Position numbers and translations under genes: made by a program. Positions 1 through 8,425 of a DNA stretch of 64,000 nt are shown in pieces. How positions within the stretch are numbered: position 1 is the stretch's first letter; the number at the start of each line of letters is the position of its first letter. Source of the DNA: Enterobacter sp. BIGb0383 (GTDB taxonomy: Bacteria > Pseudomonadota > Gammaproteobacteria > Enterobacterales > Enterobacteriaceae); the NCBI RefSeq assembly GCF_003751845.1, contig NZ_RJKQ01000002.1, positions 1,240,001-1,304,000 on the forward strand. Reading direction: 5' to 3'. The notes under the pieces were generated by a model that was given only the letters and a program-made list of their open reading frames with translations, searched no databases and was not told the origin of the DNA.

Positions 1-346
1 CGTAGTAGGTACCCCAGCCGTCGTACTCCACCTCGAACTTCTCGGCGAGGTTCATCAGCTGTTCAACCTGCGCGTCGATCAGGTCGGCCTTGAGGGCGCT
101 TTCGCTCAGGATGTCGCAGCAGATGACCGTCTCACCCTCTTCGACTTCCAGCTCTTCCGGCTCGGTCACTTCGTAGCCCAGCTTGAACGCTTCTACCGCC
201 AGTTTTTCCAGCGTGTCGAAATCGTCAGCGGAAAAGTGGTGCTCGATAGTGTACAGCGCGTCGGGATCGCTGCCGTCTTCCAGCAGTTCTTCAATAATCA
301 GACGCGTCTCTTCGCGCTGTTCGTCCAGATGTTCCTGGTTTGCCAT
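1..346 (-). CDS. rraB: Regulator of RNase E activity B (partial, C-terminus off left edge)
   Basis: The N-terminal 115 codons of RraB (YjgD), an inhibitor that binds RNase E and alters the composition of the degradosome in the cytoplasm. The protein begins [20 protein letters not shown] and keeps the acidic segment and the stretch around [15 protein letters not shown] that I recognise from the E. coli protein, which is about 138 residues long; the very acidic C-terminal tail lies beyond the left edge. The start at 346 follows a GAGGAACAG-type ribosome site. It is divergent from argI, as in E. coli. Identification is from remembered family sequence; nothing looks damaged in the visible part. 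Confidence 0.95.
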   Translation of the reverse strand, partial: MANQEHLDEQREETRLIIEELLEDGSDPDALYTIEHHFSADDFDTLEKLAVEAFKLGYEVTEPEELEVEEGETVICCDILSESALKADLIDAQVEQLMNLAEKFEVEYDGWGTYY

Positions 347-441
347 GGCCTGTTCCTCTCATGTTCGCCGAATACTCTCATTGTCACACACCGCCGTGAT
401 TGCCTCCACCTTTCCGGAAAAGAATTGTTAAACGGGTTGCA

Positions 442-480
442 ATTGCATATTCATACATATAAATTGAATTTTAATTCAAT
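442..480 (+). promoter_or_regulatory. Tandem ARG boxes (ArgR operator) of argI
   Basis: Two 18-bp ARG-box-like palindromes separated by 3 bp lie just before argI. The proximal one (463-480, ATTGAATTTTAATTCAAT) is a perfect palindrome; the distal one (442-459, ATTGCATATTCATACATA) is a weaker match. Paired boxes 3 bp apart are the known binding unit of hexameric ArgR with arginine, so argI should be repressed by arginine. Confidence 0.85.
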
Positions 481-507
481 TAGTGGCCTGTGCCCTGTGA
501 GGAAAAT

Positions 508-1512
508 ATGTCCGGGTTCTACCAGAAGCACTTTCTCAAATTACTCGATTTTACCCCTGCCGAAATCACCACCCTGCTGCAGCTCTCAGCCCGCCTGAAG
601 GCGGATAAAAAACAGGGGACCGAAGTCCCGCACCTGACCGGCAAAAACATCGCGCTCATCTTCGAAAAAGACTCGACCCGTACCCGATGCTCTTTCGAAG
701 TTGCCGCATTCGATCAGGGCGCCCGCGTAACGTATCTTGGCCCGAGCGGCAGCCAGATTGGCCATAAAGAGTCCATTAAGGACACCGCCCGCGTGCTGGG
801 TCGTCTTTATGATGGGATTCAGTATCGCGGCTACGGCCAGGAGATTGTCGAAACCCTGGCCGCTTACGCGGGCGTACCAGTGTGGAACGGGCTGACCGAT
901 GAATTCCACCCAACCCAGCTGCTGGCGGACCTGCTGACCCTACAGGAGCATCTGCCGGGTAAAGCCTTTAACGAAATGACCCTGGTCTACGCCGGGGACG
1001 CCCGCAACAATATGGGCAACTCGATGCTGGAAGCCGCCGCGCTGACCGGTTTAGATCTGCGCCTGGTCGCGCCGCAAGCCTGCTGGCCGGACGCTGGCCT
1101 GGTGAGTGAGTGCAAAGCTCTCGCGCAGCAGAACGGGGGCGATATTACGCTAACGGAAGATATCGCTGCCGGCGTCAAAGGCGCGGACTTTATCTATACC
1201 GATGTCTGGCTGTCGATGGGCGAAGCGAAAGAGAAATGGGCCGAGCGTATCGCTCTGCTGCGTCCGTACCAGGTCAACAGCGAGATGCTGGCGCTGACCG
1301 GCAATCCGCAGGTCAAGTTCCTGCACTGCCTGCCTGCATTCCACGATGATAAAACCACCCTCGGCAAAAAGATGGCGGAAGAGTTCGATCTGCACGGCGG
1401 GATGGAAGTGACGGATGAGGTGTTTGAGTCGTCGGCAAGCGTGGTCTTCGACCAGGCCGAGAACCGGATGCATACCATTAAAGCGGTGATGGTGGCAACG
1501 TTAAGCCAGTAG
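508..1512 (+). CDS. argI: Ornithine carbamoyltransferase chain I
   Basis: Converts carbamoyl phosphate and L-ornithine to L-citrulline in arginine biosynthesis; a cytoplasmic trimer. The product is 334 residues, the usual length. It carries the carbamoyl-phosphate loop STRTRCSF (Ser56-Thr57-Arg58-Thr59), the HPTQLLADL segment, and the ornithine-binding HCLP loop near residue 273. The start at 508 (MSGFYQKHF) is chosen over the longer frame opening at 490 because GAGGAAAAT sits at ribosome-site distance and matches known ArgI starts. Paired ARG boxes stand immediately upstream. An inverted repeat at 1521-1544 separates it from convergent tabA. It could only be confused with ArgF, but K-12 argF lies elsewhere. 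Confidence 0.97.
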   Translation: MSGFYQKHFLKLLDFTPAEITTLLQLSARLKADKKQGTEVPHLTGKNIALIFEKDSTRTRCSFEVAAFDQGARVTYLGPSGSQIGHKESIKDTARVLGRLYDGIQYRGYGQEIVETLAAYAGVPVWNGLTDEFHPTQLLADLLTLQEHLPGKAFNEMTLVYAGDARNNMGNSMLEAAALTGLDLRLVAPQACWPDAGLVSECKALAQQNGGDITLTEDIAAGVKGADFIYTDVWLSMGEAKEKWAERIALLRPYQVNSEMLALTGNPQVKFLHCLPAFHDDKTTLGKKMAEEFDLHGGMEVTDEVFESSASVVFDQAENRMHTIKAVMVATLSQ

Positions 1513-1520
1513 TTGCAGTC

Positions 1521-1544
1521 ATGCCCTCTCCCCGGAGAGGGCAT
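1521..1544. terminator. Inverted repeat between convergent argI and tabA
   Basis: ATGCCCTCTCC (1521-1531) pairs with GGAGAGGGCAT (1534-1544) across a 2-nt centre. It sits 8 bp after the argI stop in a convergent gap. There is no clear T-tract, so termination is inferred from position and stem strength. Confidence 0.5.
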
Positions 1545-1554
1545 CAACACCGCC

Positions 1555-2034
<480 letters not shown>

Positions 2035-2226
2035 TCATTTTTACTTCTTATACGAAAAAACCGGCTGCCATACCACTACTTTTTACCCAGCCTTTGCGGT
2101 AGCGCATGTTAATACTGCGGCTGTTAACAGCCTGTGAATTCATACACCGCGTAAATAACCAGTCAGTAAAATTCAATAAAAATGCAGAACTAATCGTTTA
2201 CCTGGCGTAAAACGTGCGTCAGGGAC

Positions 2227-2254
2227 TTGATCCGATGATGGGGCTGAGTATAAT
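2227..2254 (+). promoter_or_regulatory. Likely pyrBI promoter
   Basis: A TATAAT -10 box at 2249-2254 and a TTGATC -35 at 2227-2232 are 16 bp apart, just upstream of the pyrL leader start at 2280. The position matches the known pyrBI layout of promoter, leader peptide and attenuator. Confidence 0.65.
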
Positions 2255-2279
2255 CGCGAACAATTTGCCGGGAGGAAGC

Positions 2280-2426
2280 ATGGTTCAGTGTGTACGACAT
2301 TTTGTCATAACGCGTCTGCAAGCAGACGCTGGCCTGCCGTTTTTCCTTCCGTTGCCCGATCTATTCATGAAGCCCCTTATTGAAGGGGCTTTTTTTTTGC
2401 CCGGCGCAGGAGAAAAAAATGGCTAA
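2280..2426 (+). CDS. pyrL: pyrBI operon leader peptide
   Basis: A 48-residue leader peptide beginning [14 protein letters not shown], matching the E. coli PyrL N-terminus (44 residues there). Translation coupled to transcription across the leader lets RNA polymerase read through the attenuator when UTP is low. T-rich stretches (2339-2347 and onward) act as UTP-sensitive pause sites. The start follows GGGAGGAAGC, a strong ribosome site. The frame runs through the attenuator stem and stops at 2426, 8 nt inside pyrB, so leader and pyrB translation overlap here. Confidence 0.9.
   Translation: MVQCVRHFVITRLQADAGLPFFLPLPDLFMKPLIEGAFFLPGAGEKNG
2371..2398 (+). terminator. pyrBI UTP-sensitive attenuator
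   Basis: AGCCCCTT (2371-2378) pairs perfectly with AAGGGGCT (2383-2390) over an ATTG loop, followed by eight T residues. It is inside the pyrL frame and 20 bp before pyrB, the textbook arrangement for UTP-dependent attenuation. Confidence 0.92.
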
Positions 2427-3351
2427 TCCGCTGTATCAAAAACACATCATTTCAATCAATGACCTCAGTCGTGAAGAACTTGAGCTGGTGCTGGCGACCG
2501 CGGCGAAGCTGAAGGCCAACCCGCAGCCGGAACTGCTGAAGCATAAAGTGATCGCCAGCTGCTTCTTCGAAGCCTCGACCCGTACCCGTCTGTCGTTTGA
2601 AACCTCGATTCACCGCCTGGGCGCAAGCGTGGTGGGTTTCTCCGACAGCAGCAACACCTCGCTGGGCAAAAAAGGCGAAACCCTGGCCGACACGATTTCG
2701 GTTATCAGCACCTACGTGGATGCGATTGTGATGCGCCATCCGCAGGAAGGGGCCGCTCGCCTGGCAACGGAGTTCTCCAGCGGCGTGCCGGTACTCAACG
2801 CCGGAGACGGCGCTAACCAGCACCCGACGCAAACCCTGCTGGACCTCTTTACCATCCAGGAGACCCAGCAGCGACTGGAGAATATCAATATCGCCATGGT
2901 CGGCGACCTGAAGTATGGCCGCACGGTCCACTCCCTGGCCCAGGCGCTGGCCAAGTTTAACGGCAACCGCTTCTACTTTATCGCCCCGGCGGCGCTGGCG
3001 ATGCCGCAGTACATTCTCGATATGCTCGATGAGAAAGGCATCACCTGGAGCCAGCACGCCAGCATCGATGAGGTGGTCGGCGAGGTGGATATTCTCTATA
3101 TGACCCGGGTGCAGAAAGAGCGTCTCGACCCGTCCGAGTACGCCAACGTCAAAGCGCAGTTTGTTCTGCGCGCCGCGGATCTGCAGGGCGCACGCGACAA
3201 TATGAAGGTGCTGCACCCGCTGCCGCGCATCGATGAGATCGCCACCGACGTGGATAAAACGCCGCACGCCTGGTACTTCCAGCAGGCCGGTAACGGCATC
3301 TTCGCCCGCCAGGCACTGCTGGCGCTGGTTCTGAATCGTGATTTGGTTTAA
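2419..3351 (+). CDS. pyrB: Aspartate carbamoyltransferase catalytic chain
   Basis: Catalyses carbamoyl phosphate + L-aspartate to N-carbamoyl-L-aspartate, the first committed step of UMP synthesis; it forms the catalytic trimers of the c6r6 holoenzyme with PyrI. The product has 310 residues, one fewer at the C-terminus than E. coli PyrB. Visible motifs are the STRTRLSFE carbamoyl-phosphate loop near residue 53, the 80s-loop [21 protein letters not shown], and HPLPR of the 240s region. The start at 2419 (MANPLYQ) follows AGGAG. It overlaps the pyrL stop by 8 nt and is 15 bp upstream of pyrI in one operon controlled by the attenuator. Confidence 0.98.
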   Translation: MANPLYQKHIISINDLSREELELVLATAAKLKANPQPELLKHKVIASCFFEASTRTRLSFETSIHRLGASVVGFSDSSNTSLGKKGETLADTISVISTYVDAIVMRHPQEGAARLATEFSSGVPVLNAGDGANQHPTQTLLDLFTIQETQQRLENINIAMVGDLKYGRTVHSLAQALAKFNGNRFYFIAPAALAMPQYILDMLDEKGITWSQHASIDEVVGEVDILYMTRVQKERLDPSEYANVKAQFVLRAADLQGARDNMKVLHPLPRIDEIATDVDKTPHAWYFQQAGNGIFARQALLALVLNRDLV

Positions 3352-3366
3352 GTAAGGGGAAAGCAG

Positions 3367-3828
3367 ATGACACAGGATAATAAACTGCAGGTTGAAGCCA
3401 TTAAACGCGGCACCGTGATTGACCATATCCCGGCCCAGGTAGGCTTTCGACTGCTGACGCTGTTTAAGCTGACGGAAACCGATCAGCGCATCACCATCGG
3501 CCTGAACCTGCCCTCCGGCGAGATGGGCCGTAAAGACCTGATTAAAATTGAAAATACCTTCCTGACCGAAGAGCAGGTTAACCAGCTGGCGCTCTATGCG
3601 CCCGAGGCGACGGTCAACCGCATCGACGAATATGACGTGGTGGGCAAATCCCGCCCGAGCCTGCCGGAGCGTATCGACGCGGTCCTGATCTGTCCGAACA
3701 GCAACTGCATCAGCCACGCCGAGCCGGTTGCCTCCAGCTTCAGCGTCAAAAAGCGCCCGGATGATATCGCCCTGAAGTGCAAATATTGTGAAAAAGAGTT
3801 TTCCCACCGCGTGGTGCTGGCAAACTGA
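3367..3828 (+). CDS. pyrI: Aspartate carbamoyltransferase regulatory chain
   Basis: The 153-residue regulatory subunit that binds CTP/UTP (inhibition) or ATP (activation) and docks on PyrB through a zinc domain. The N-terminal allosteric domain includes [15 protein letters not shown]. The C-terminal zinc site is visible as CPNSNC and CKYC (four cysteines). Length and sequence match E. coli PyrI closely. It lies 15 bp after pyrB behind an AAGGGGAAAG ribosome site and is co-transcribed with it. A hairpin with stems near 3847-3869 follows and may end part of the pyrBI transcripts. Confidence 0.98.
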   Translation: MTQDNKLQVEAIKRGTVIDHIPAQVGFRLLTLFKLTETDQRITIGLNLPSGEMGRKDLIKIENTFLTEEQVNQLALYAPEATVNRIDEYDVVGKSRPSLPERIDAVLICPNSNCISHAEPVASSFSVKKRPDDIALKCKYCEKEFSHRVVLAN

Positions 3829-3897
3829 TTGACGTGGTATTTACTGCCCGGCTACTTATAATGGCCGGGACGCTTTTATTCTATTTCAGGAGAAACC

Positions 3898-4284
3898 ATG
3901 TCCAGAACTCTCGCGACGGAAAATGCACCGGCAGCCATCGGCCCTTATGTTCAGGGTGTTGACCTTGGCAGCATGATCATCACCTCCGGGCAGATCCCGG
4001 TAAACCCGAAAGACGGCAGCGTGCCGGAAGACGTGGCGGCTCAGGCGCGCCAGTCTCTGGAAAACGTGAAGGCCATCGTGGAAGCGGCGGGCCTGAAAGT
4101 CGGCGATATCGTAAAAACCACCGTGTTTGTGAAGGATCTGAACGACTTCGCCACCGTCAATGCGGCCTACGAAGCGTTCTTCAATGAACACCAGGCGACC
4201 TTCCCGGCCCGTTCCTGTGTCGAAGTGGCCCGTCTGCCGAAAGACGTGAAAATCGAAATCGAAGCCATCGCGGTTCGCCGCTAA
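3898..4284 (+). CDS. ridA: 2-iminobutanoate/2-iminopropanoate deaminase RidA
   Basis: RidA (YjgF), a 128-residue trimeric cytoplasmic enzyme that hydrolyses reactive enamine/imine intermediates released by PLP enzymes such as threonine dehydratase. The catalytic arginine is present (Arg105 in PARSCVEV), together with the signature GPYVQGV and TSGQIPVNP near the N-terminus. Length is exactly the family norm. It sits 69 bp after pyrI, as in E. coli; a TATAAT at 3857-3862 in the gap could give it its own promoter, but no good -35 was found. A terminator follows. Confidence 0.97.
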   Translation: MSRTLATENAPAAIGPYVQGVDLGSMIITSGQIPVNPKDGSVPEDVAAQARQSLENVKAIVEAAGLKVGDIVKTTVFVKDLNDFATVNAAYEAFFNEHQATFPARSCVEVARLPKDVKIEIEAIAVRR

Positions 4285-4288
4285 GCGC

Positions 4289-4317
4289 AAAAAAGGCCAC
4301 TTTCGTGGCCTTTTTCT
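4289..4317. terminator. Bidirectional terminator between ridA and mgtA
   Basis: AAAAAGGCCAC pairs with GTGGCCTTTTT over a TTTC loop. A-tract and T-tract on the two sides let it stop ridA on the plus strand and mgtA on the minus strand. Confidence 0.9.
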
Positions 4318-4321
4318 TTAT

Positions 4322-7030
4322 TTACTGCCAGCCCCAGCGACGGGTATACCAGTTCTTCACCAGCTGCGTCAGGGTCATATAGCCCAGCAGGATCGCCACC
4401 AGCCACGGGAAGTAGCTCAGCGGCAGCGCCTGCAGCTGCAGGTAACCGGCCAGCCCCGAGAACGGCAGCGCAATGCCCGCCGCCATCACCAGAAGCGTCA
4501 TCACAATCAGCGGCCACGCGGCGCGACTTTGCAGGAACGGCACCCGACGGGTACGGATCATATGCACAATCAGCGTCTGCGACAGCAGCCCCACCACGAA
4601 CCAGCCGGACTGGAACAACGTCTGCGCTTCCGGCACATTGGCCTGGAATACCCACCACATCACGCAGAAGGTAATGATGTCGAAGATCGAGCTGATCGGG
4701 CCGAAGAAGATCATAAAGCGCCCGAGATCTTTCGGGTTCCAGCGCTGAGGCTGCTGGATCTGATCTTCATCGACATTATCAAACGGGATCGCCACCTGGG
4801 ACACATCGTACAGCAGGTTCTGAATTAACAGATGCAGCGGCAGCATCGGCAGGAACGGCAGAAAGGCGCTGGCCACCAGCACGCTGAAGACGTTACCGAA
4901 GTTTGAGCTGGCGGTCATTTTGATATATTTCAGCATATTGACGAAGGTGCGACGTCCTTCGATCACGCCCTGCTCCAGCACCATCAGGCTCTTTTCCAGC
5001 AGAATGATATCGGCCGCCTCGCGGGCAATATCCACCGCGCCGTCGACGGAAATACCGATATCCGCCGCCCGCAGCGCAGGCGCATCGTTAATCCCGTCGC
5101 CGAGGAAGCCGACAACGTGCCCTTCCCTGCGTAGCAAACTGACCACCCGCTCTTTATGCAGCGGCGTCAGACGAGCAAACAGCGTGGTGCGGCGGGCCAG
5201 TTCGGCCACCTGGTCGTCGTCGAGTTCATCCAGCTGATAGCCAATCACCACCTCACCCGGATCCAGCCCAACCTCCTGGCACACTTTGGCTGCCACCAGC
5301 TCGCTGTCGCCGGTGAGGATCTTCACCTGGATTCCGCTCGCTTTCAGCGCCTTCAGCGCCGGGGCCGTCGTCTCTTTCGGCGGATCGAGGAAGGCGATGT
5401 AGCCTTCGAGGATCAGCTCCGACTCATCCGCCCGGCGGAACTCCGCCTGGTGTGACGGCAGATAGCGGCTGGCAACCGCCACCACCCGCAGGCCCTGACG
5501 ATTGTAATTATCGGTGACCCGGGCGATACGGCGCAGCATGACCTCGTCGAGGGGCACAATCTCATTGCAGTAGCGCACCAGGGTACAGACATTGAGGATC
5601 TCCTGCAGCGCGCCCTTGCAGATCAGCTGGTTCCCGGGCTGCGCCTCTTTACCCACCACCACCGACATCCGACGGCGTTCAAAATCAAAGGGGATCTCAT
5701 CCACTTTGCGCCAGTTGTTTGCCAGCCGACCGGCGTCATCTGCATCGACACTCTCCAGCACGGCGGTATCGAGCAGGTTTTTCAGTCCGGTCTGGTAGTG
5801 GCTATTAAGCCAGGCCAGATGCAGCACCCGGGGAGACGACTTGCCGAGGATATCCGTATGCTGCTCCAGCACGATTTTATCCTGGGTCAGGGTGCCGGTT
5901 TTATCGGTGCAGAGAATATCCATCGCGCCGAAGTTCTGGATTGCATCCAGATGCTTGACGATCACTTTTTGCTTCGACAGCTTCACCGCCCCACGGGCCA
6001 GGGTGGAACTGGCGATCATCGGCAGCATTTCCGGCGTCAGGCCGACGGCGACGGAGAGGGCAAACAGCGCCGCTTCCCACCAGTCGCCTTTGGTGAAGCC
6101 GTTGATCAGCAGCACCAGCGGCGTCATCACCAGCATAAAGCGGATCAGCAGCATACTGACGCGGCCAATACCCTGCTGGAAGGCATTCGGCTCGCTGGCC
6201 TGCTCGCTGACGCGACCGGCAAGCTGACCAAACCAGCTCCCGCTGCCGGTAGCGACCACTATCGCCTGAGCCGTCCCGCTCACCACATTGGTGCCCATAA
6301 AGCAGAGGGTTTCACACTCCAGCGGATTACGCGGCTGCGCGTCCCGACAGGTGGCGTACTTCTCTACCGGCAGAGATTCACCGGTCAGCGAGGCCTGGGT
6401 GACAAAGAGATCCCGCGCCTGGAACAGACGCAGGTCGGCCGGGATCATATCCCCGGCGGAGAGCTTAACGATATCGCCGGGCACCAGCTCAGCGATGGGG
6501 ATCTCCTGCCAGCCGCTGGCCCCATGATCGTTCATCACCCGCAGGACGGTCGCCGTATTGCTGACCATCGCCTTCAGGGCGTCCGCCGCACGGGTCGAGC
6601 GCGCCTCCTGCACAAAGTTCAGCAGGGTGGAGATCCCGACCATCAGGCCGATTACGCCCGCAGCAAAGAGATCTTCCGTTGCATAGGAGACGACGCCGAG
6701 CACCGTCAGCAGCAGGTTAAACGGATTGCGGTAGCAGGCCCAAAGATGCAGCCACCAGGGCGTGGCTTTCTGACCCGGGATCTGATTCGCACCGTGGATT
6801 TCACGGGCGCGCGCCACTTCGGCGGAATTAAGCCCCTCGGGATGGCTGGAAAACGCCTCCCACAACTGCTCCTGCGGCATAACGGCAATATCGAGGCTGC
6901 GTCGGGCAATCGCGTCGGCGACGGGCGCGGCGTTAAGGGTGCGATCGTCCGGCAGCGGATCGCGCTGGATCAGACGGCGAGGCAAAGGACGGCCGGGCTG
7001 CGTCAGCAGCCGAAGAATTTTTTTGAACAT
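4322..7030 (-). CDS. mgtA: Magnesium-transporting P-type ATPase MgtA
   Basis: A 902-residue inner-membrane P3B ATPase that imports Mg2+ from the periplasm when magnesium is scarce. Visible motifs are TGES (actuator, ASLTGESLPVEK), DKTGTLT (phosphorylated Asp), the hinge GDGINDAPAL, and about ten membrane spans with a hydrophobic C-terminal third ending in VKNWYTRRWGWQ. The start at 7030 (MFKKILRLL) matches E. coli MgtA; an in-frame extension to 7087 lacks homology and overlaps the structured leader. Upstream are mgtL, alternative leader stems and a PhoP box, so control by PhoPQ and by leader-based Mg2+/proline sensing is expected. Confidence 0.98.
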   Translation of the reverse strand: MFKKILRLLTQPGRPLPRRLIQRDPLPDDRTLNAAPVADAIARRSLDIAVMPQEQLWEAFSSHPEGLNSAEVARAREIHGANQIPGQKATPWWLHLWACYRNPFNLLLTVLGVVSYATEDLFAAGVIGLMVGISTLLNFVQEARSTRAADALKAMVSNTATVLRVMNDHGASGWQEIPIAELVPGDIVKLSAGDMIPADLRLFQARDLFVTQASLTGESLPVEKYATCRDAQPRNPLECETLCFMGTNVVSGTAQAIVVATGSGSWFGQLAGRVSEQASEPNAFQQGIGRVSMLLIRFMLVMTPLVLLINGFTKGDWWEAALFALSVAVGLTPEMLPMIASSTLARGAVKLSKQKVIVKHLDAIQNFGAMDILCTDKTGTLTQDKIVLEQHTDILGKSSPRVLHLAWLNSHYQTGLKNLLDTAVLESVDADDAGRLANNWRKVDEIPFDFERRRMSVVVGKEAQPGNQLICKGALQEILNVCTLVRYCNEIVPLDEVMLRRIARVTDNYNRQGLRVVAVASRYLPSHQAEFRRADESELILEGYIAFLDPPKETTAPALKALKASGIQVKILTGDSELVAAKVCQEVGLDPGEVVIGYQLDELDDDQVAELARRTTLFARLTPLHKERVVSLLRREGHVVGFLGDGINDAPALRAADIGISVDGAVDIAREAADIILLEKSLMVLEQGVIEGRRTFVNMLKYIKMTASSNFGNVFSVLVASAFLPFLPMLPLHLLIQNLLYDVSQVAIPFDNVDEDQIQQPQRWNPKDLGRFMIFFGPISSIFDIITFCVMWWVFQANVPEAQTLFQSGWFVVGLLSQTLIVHMIRTRRVPFLQSRAAWPLIVMTLLVMAAGIALPFSGLAGYLQLQALPLSYFPWLVAILLGYMTLTQLVKNWYTRRWGWQ

Positions 7031-7094
7031 AGTAAAGTCCCTCGGCGCCCGTTTATGGCGGGCGCAGATCGTTACGCAGGGACACAATAGCGTC

Positions 7095-7200
7095 GCTGCC
7101 TTACACGTTCGGTAAGGCAGCCAAAGGCACGCCTTACCGGTACATTTTCCTCAAATCGGGAAGAGGGGTGGGATCGGGATCCATAAAGCCTCCGGTAAGG
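7095..7200 (-). promoter_or_regulatory. mgtA 5' leader with mutually exclusive stems
   Basis: On the minus-strand RNA four segments can pair in sequence: A (7200-7192, CCUUACCGG) with B (7140-7132, CCGGUAAGG); B with C (GGUAAGGC of 7138-7131 with GCCUUACC of 7118-7111); and C with D (GCUGCCUUAC with GUAAGGCAGC, 7121-7112 and 7104-7095). mgtL lies between A and B. This 1:2, 2:3, 3:4 pattern is that of an attenuator or riboswitch and fits the known Mg2+-responsive mgtA leader. Confidence 0.75.
7134..7184 (-). CDS. mgtL: mgtA leader peptide MgtL
   Basis: A 16-codon open frame encoding MDPDPTPLPDLRKMYR, located in the mgtA leader. The N-terminal Asp/Pro-rich start matches the E. coli and Salmonella MgtL peptides (M-[DE]-P-x-P-T-P-L-P), whose slow translation at low proline or low Mg2+ favours read-through into mgtA. 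The frame ends inside the stem region B, so ribosome position decides which stem forms. The second half differs from the E. coli peptide that I remember, which is usual for this peptide. It was too short for standard gene calling and was found by reading the minus strand. Confidence 0.85.
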   Translation of the reverse strand: MDPDPTPLPDLRKMYR

Positions 7201-7240
7201 GTTAAAAGGGCGTGCACGGGCACGGAGATCGAACGGCGGT

Positions 7241-7275
7241 ATCATACGCCCACAAAACTTAACCAAACCTCAACC
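7241..7275 (-). promoter_or_regulatory. PhoP box and -10 of the mgtA promoter
   Basis: Reading the minus strand, GGTTGA-N5-GGTTAA (7275-7259) is a direct repeat close to the PhoP consensus (G/T)GTTTA-N5-(G/T)GTTTA. It lies 12 bp upstream of a TATGAT -10 (7246-7241), the usual spacing for PhoP-activated promoters. Confidence 0.75.
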
Positions 7276-7348
7276 AGACTTTGCGCATTGCCGTTTCGTT
7301 GAGTAGCATTAGGCTCCTGGTGATTTCCTTTATATACGGGTTGGAAGT

Positions 7349-8296
7349 ATGCAAAGTCGGCTGACGATAAAGGATATTGCGCGCCTGAGCGGCGTCGGCA
7401 AATCCACGGTCTCACGGGTGCTCAATAACGAAAGCGGCGTCAGTGAAAAGACCCGCGAGCGGGTTGAAGCCGTGATGATTGAGCACGGCTTTTCGCCGTC
7501 GCGTTCGGCGCGGGCCATGCGCGGCCAGAGCGATAAAGTGGTCGCCATTATCGTCACCCGTCTGGACTCCCTCTCGGAAAACCTTGCCGTACAGACTATG
7601 CTGCCCGCCTTCTATGCGCAGGGTTACGACCCGATCATGATGGAGAGCCAGTTCTCGGTGCCGAAGGTGCAGGAGCATCTGGGCATGCTGCGGCGGCGCA
7701 ATATCGACGGCGTGGTGCTGTTCGGCTTTACCGGCATCAGCGAGGCAATGCTCACTCCCTGGCGCAACTCGCTGGTCCTGCTGGCCCGCGACGCCAGCGG
7801 CTTCTCCTCGGTCTGCTATGACGATGAGGGAGCCATTACGCTGCTGATGCAAAAACTGTTCGACCAGGGCCACCGGCAGATTAGCTATCTTGGCGTACCG
7901 CACAGCGATATCACCACCGGCCAGCGCCGTCATCAGGCTTATCTCGCCTTCTGCCAGCAGCATAAGCTGCATCCGGTCGCTTCCCTCCCGGGTCTGGCGA
8001 TGAAACAGGGCTATGATCGGGTTGCCGATGTTCTGACAGCGGAAACCACCGCCCTGGTCTGCGCCACCGATACGCTGGCGCTGGGCGCCAGCAAATATCT
8101 GCAGGAGCAGCGCATCGGCAACATCCAGCTGGCCAGCATCGGCAGCACGCCTCTGATGCGCTTTTTGCATCCAGAAATTATCAGCGTCGATCCCGGCTAT
8201 GCCGAGGCCGGAAGCCAGGCCTCGCAGCAGCTGATCGCCCAGATCAACGGCCGCAGCGAACCGCAGCAGATTGTGATCCCTGCCACCCTCTCCTGA
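7349..8296 (+). CDS. treR: Trehalose operon repressor TreR
   Basis: A 315-residue LacI/GalR-family repressor of treBC whose inducer is trehalose-6-phosphate. An N-terminal helix-turn-helix (LTIKDIARLSGVGKSTVSRV, residues about 5-24) and hinge helix are followed by a periplasmic-binding-protein-like domain. The length is identical to E. coli TreR. It is upstream of treB in the same direction, with its probable operator (8335-8346) in the treR-treB gap, so treR is transcribed separately from the operon that it controls. Confidence 0.96.
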   Translation: MQSRLTIKDIARLSGVGKSTVSRVLNNESGVSEKTRERVEAVMIEHGFSPSRSARAMRGQSDKVVAIIVTRLDSLSENLAVQTMLPAFYAQGYDPIMMESQFSVPKVQEHLGMLRRRNIDGVVLFGFTGISEAMLTPWRNSLVLLARDASGFSSVCYDDEGAITLLMQKLFDQGHRQISYLGVPHSDITTGQRRHQAYLAFCQQHKLHPVASLPGLAMKQGYDRVADVLTAETTALVCATDTLALGASKYLQEQRIGNIQLASIGSTPLMRFLHPEIISVDPGYAEAGSQASQQLIAQINGRSEPQQIVIPATLS

Positions 8297-8334
8297 TCCC
8301 GTCCGGCGATTTATTGTGATCCTCGCTCGGTTTC

Positions 8335-8346
8335 GGGAACGTTCCC
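8335..8346 (+). promoter_or_regulatory. TreR operator of treBC
   Basis: GGGAACGTTCCC is a perfect 12-bp palindrome 80 bp upstream of treB. LacI-family operators have this symmetric form, and the E. coli TreR site has a similar core. Confidence 0.75.
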
Positions 8347-8425
8347 ATTTTCATTATTTCGCTTAAATCGTAACCTTGCCGCCAGATTCTCCCGCTACCT
8401 TTATTTTCCAGGCAGAGGCTCCACG

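Noticed and set aside
2452-3807. Long (451-codon) minus-strand open frame opposite pyrB-pyrI
   Set aside because: Antisense shadow of two certain genes; its translation is Arg/His/Val-rich with no family features.
3829-3862. Consensus-like ridA promoter (TTGACG ... TATAAT)
   Set aside because: The spacer is 22 bp, too long for a normal sigma-70 promoter; only the -10 is mentioned as possible.
5798-7090. 430-codon plus-strand frame opposite mgtA
   Set aside because: Antisense shadow of the P-type ATPase gene, caused by high G+C codon usage.
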